Shown here piece by piece: positions 59,315-61,111 of a stretch of 61,111 bases of DNA (position 1 is its first letter; each line of letters begins with the position of its first letter). Source of the DNA: Brevundimonas diminuta 470-4 (GTDB lineage: Bacteria; Pseudomonadota; Alphaproteobacteria; Caulobacterales; Caulobacteraceae); assembly GCA_000318405.1 (NCBI GenBank), contig KB291730.1:1-61111 (forward strand), written 5' to 3'. The position numbers were made by a program, and so were the translations under genes. The notes beneath the pieces were generated by a model that was not told the DNA's origin, did no database searches, and saw only the letters and a list, made by a program, of their open reading frames with translations.

Positions 59315-60079
59315 ATGAAGGTACTCGTCCCGGTGAAACGGGTGATCGATTCCAACGTCAAGGCTCGCGTGAAAGCGGACCAGACCGGCGTCGACCTCGC
59401 CAACGTCAAAATGAGCATGAACCCCTTCGACGAAATCGCCGTCGAAGAGGCCGTGCGCCTGAAGGAAGGCAAGGAACACCATGCCGCAGGCACGGCGACC
59501 GAGATCGTCGTCGTCTCCATCGGCGTGACCCAGGCTCAGGAAACCATCCGCACCGCCCTGGCCATGGGCGCGGATCGCGGCGTCCTGGTGCAGTCGGACA
59601 CGGACCTGGAGCCGCTGGCCGTCGCCAAGGTGCTGAAGGCCGTGGTGGACGAGGAGAAGCCGGACCTGGTGTTGCTGGGCAAGCAGTCGATCGACGGCGA
59701 CAACAATGCGGTCGGTCAGATGCTGGCCGCCCTGCTGGACTGGCCGCAGGCCACTTTCGCCGGCAAGCTGGCGATCGAAGGCGGCAAGGCTGTCGTCACG
59801 CGTGAAGTCGACGGCGGTCTGCAGACCGTCTCGGCCGAGCTGCCGGCCGTGGTGTCGGTCGACCTGCGCCTGAACACGCCGCGCTATGCGTCGCTGCCGA
59901 ACATCATGAAGGCCAAGAAGAAGGAGATCGCCATGAAGGCGGTCGCCGACTACGGCGTCGATACGGCGGATCGCCTCAAGGTGCTGAAGGTGACGGAGCC
60001 GCCGAAGCGTTCGGCGGGCGTCAAGGTCGCCGATGCGGCCGAACTGGTTTCCAAGCTCAAAGACGCAGGGGTTCTGTAA
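59315..60079 (+). CDS. etfB: Electron transfer flavoprotein subunit beta
   Basis: ETF passes electrons from acyl-CoA and other dehydrogenases to ETF:quinone oxidoreductase. The 254-residue beta subunit has [32 protein letters not shown], the signature [30 protein letters not shown] and the AMP-binding region near its end. Its stop overlaps the etfA start by one base (TAATG). Confidence 0.96.
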   Translation: MKVLVPVKRVIDSNVKARVKADQTGVDLANVKMSMNPFDEIAVEEAVRLKEGKEHHAAGTATEIVVVSIGVTQAQETIRTALAMGADRGVLVQSDTDLEPLAVAKVLKAVVDEEKPDLVLLGKQSIDGDNNAVGQMLAALLDWPQATFAGKLAIEGGKAVVTREVDGGLQTVSAELPAVVSVDLRLNTPRYASLPNIMKAKKKEIAMKAVADYGVDTADRLKVLKVTEPPKRSAGVKVADAAELVSKLKDAGVL

Positions 60080-61008
60080 TGGCCGTTCTCGTCATCGCCG
60101 ACCACGACGGCTCGGCCGTTCGCGACACCACCCACAAGACCGTGACGGCCGCCCTGGCGCTGTCGTCGGACGTCGACGTTCTGGTGCTGGGCAAGGGCGC
60201 GCAAGGCGTGGCTGACGCCGCCGCCAAGATTTCGGGCGTGCGCAAGGTGCTGCTGGCCGAAGGCGACGCCGTCGCCCACGGTCTGGCCGAGGCCGTCGAG
60301 GCCACGGTCCTGCCGCTGGCCGGCGCCTACGACGCCATCCTGACCCCGGCCAACACCGACGGCAAGAACTTCGCCCCGCGCATCGCCGCCAAGCTGGATA
60401 CGGCGCCGATTTCGGACATCGTCGAGGTCGTCTCGGCCGACACCTTCGTGCGCCCGATCTATGCGGGCAATGCGCTGGAGACGGTTCAGTCGGCCGACGC
60501 CAAGAAGGTCATCACCGTGCGCCCGACGGCCTTCGCCGCCGCCGCCGAAGGCGGTTCGGCCTCGGTCGAGAGCGTCGCCGCCGGTGAAGCGCCCAAGACC
60601 GCCTTCGTCTCCGAAGAAATGGTCAAGTCGGATCGTCCTGAACTGGGCGCCGCCAAGATCGTCGTTTCGGGCGGTCGCGCCCTGGGTTCGGCCGAAGAGT
60701 TCGTCGCCATCATGGACCCGCTAGCCGACAAGCTGGGCGCCGCCGTCGGCGCCTCGCGCGCGGCGGTCGATGCGGGCTACGCCCCCAACGACTATCAGGT
60801 CGGCCAGACCGGCAAGGTCGTGGCGCCGGGCCTGTACATCGCCATCGGCATCTCGGGCGCCATCCAGCACCTGGCCGGGATGAAGGACTCCAAGGTGATC
60901 GTCGCCATCAACAAAGACGCCGACGCCCCGATCTTCCAGGTCGCTGACTACGGCTGGGTCGCCGACTACAAGACGGCCGTGCCGGAACTGATGGCCGCCC
61001 TAGGCTAG
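60079..61008 (+). CDS. etfA: Electron transfer flavoprotein subunit alpha
   Basis: The 309-residue alpha subunit carries the FAD. Its C-terminal domain shows [59 protein letters not shown] and [25 protein letters not shown], all family signatures. It is translationally coupled to etfB. Confidence 0.97.
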   Translation: MAVLVIADHDGSAVRDTTHKTVTAALALSSDVDVLVLGKGAQGVADAAAKISGVRKVLLAEGDAVAHGLAEAVEATVLPLAGAYDAILTPANTDGKNFAPRIAAKLDTAPISDIVEVVSADTFVRPIYAGNALETVQSADAKKVITVRPTAFAAAAEGGSASVESVAAGEAPKTAFVSEEMVKSDRPELGAAKIVVSGGRALGSAEEFVAIMDPLADKLGAAVGASRAAVDAGYAPNDYQVGQTGKVVAPGLYIAIGISGAIQHLAGMKDSKVIVAINKDADAPIFQVADYGWVADYKTAVPELMAALG

Positions 61009-61035
61009 GGGCGGGCGTCACGCTGAGCATTGAAG

Positions 61036-61066
61036 CGCGCCGGCGAGGGATCGTCCGGCGCGTTTT
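61036..61066 (+). terminator. Terminator of etfBA
   Basis: CGCGCCGG (61036-61043) pairs with CCGGCGCG (61055-61062) and is followed by TTTT. Confidence 0.75.
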
Positions 61067-61083
61067 CTTATCCGCCTTCTATA

Positions 61084-61111
61084 TCCGCTCATCCCGGCGG
61101 ACGCCGGGACC
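61084..61111. repeat. Partial intergenic inverted repeat at window edge
   Basis: The end of the window contains CCCGGCG-GA-CGCCGGG (61093-61108), the core of an intergenic repeat type often seen in Alphaproteobacteria. It is cut by the window edge. Confidence 0.4.

Overview
The window is a GC-rich alphaproteobacterial chromosome segment, almost certainly from Caulobacterales and most like Brevundimonas. The basis is gene content and order: a split F1 operon atpHAGDC without F0 genes, a block nadD-rsfS-rlmH-EnvC-like-ctpA-YibQ-like, the Xanthomonas/Caulobacter type of TonB-dependent receptor, DUF4167, zf-CHCC and twin-transmembrane small proteins, and promoter-like sites of the type TTGNNN-N14-GCTATANC. 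I see no prophage, insertion sequence, CRISPR array or rRNA operon. The one RNA gene is tRNA-Gly(GCC).

Layout. 1-11.6 kb: ispG, a GST, a lipoprotein, a TSUP permease, a response regulator, prfA, a YihY/BrkB membrane protein, prmC, DUF4167, a degenerate hybrid histidine kinase, a DUF4893 lipoprotein and a small membrane protein resembling the tail of SPFH proteins. 11.6-16.3 kb, minus strand: isoaspartyl peptidase, BCCT transporter, serine hydrolase. 16.4-25.8 kb: quinone oxidoreductase-like MDR, DUF1232, SDR, tRNA-Gly, a large TonB receptor, lpdA, a DUF5694-like protein and an SDR with a non-canonical active site. 25.8-32.2 kb: xerC-DUF484-transaldolase divergent from priA across a palindromic repeat element, then glutaminyl cyclase and TerC. 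32.5-38 kb: atpHAGDC and rppH. 38-41.4 kb: small genes, including a lone ABC ATPase, a zinc-finger protein and a VOC enzyme. 41.5-47.2 kb: nadD, rsfS, rlmH, EnvC-like activator, ctpA and a divergent polysaccharide deacetylase (ribosome silencing and maturation plus cell-wall remodelling). 47.3-49 kb: a patch of small or unknown genes, one of visibly different base composition. 49-53.6 kb: GNAT, bioB, a soluble globin-coupled chemoreceptor and ahcY. 53.7-58 kb: an unrecognised helical protein and an iron-uptake pair (PiuC-type hydroxylase plus catecholate-type TonB receptor) behind a Fur-box-like palindrome. 58-61 kb: twin-TM protein, cobalamin adenosyltransferase, a small membrane protein and etfBA.

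Most of the window is ordinary core genome. No obviously new multi-gene system stands out. The observations most worth a second look are the kinase-receiver protein that has lost conserved residues in all three modules (8940-10286), a composite palindromic element whose edge supplies the ribosome binding site of priA, a 32-bp repeat found after two unrelated genes, an ATP synthase epsilon subunit that lacks its inhibitory C-terminal domain, an operator-like palindrome before ahcY, and two orphan genes (47331-48305, 53681-54805). Strand, frame and start choices were read by eye; family names come from recognition of motifs and not from database searches.
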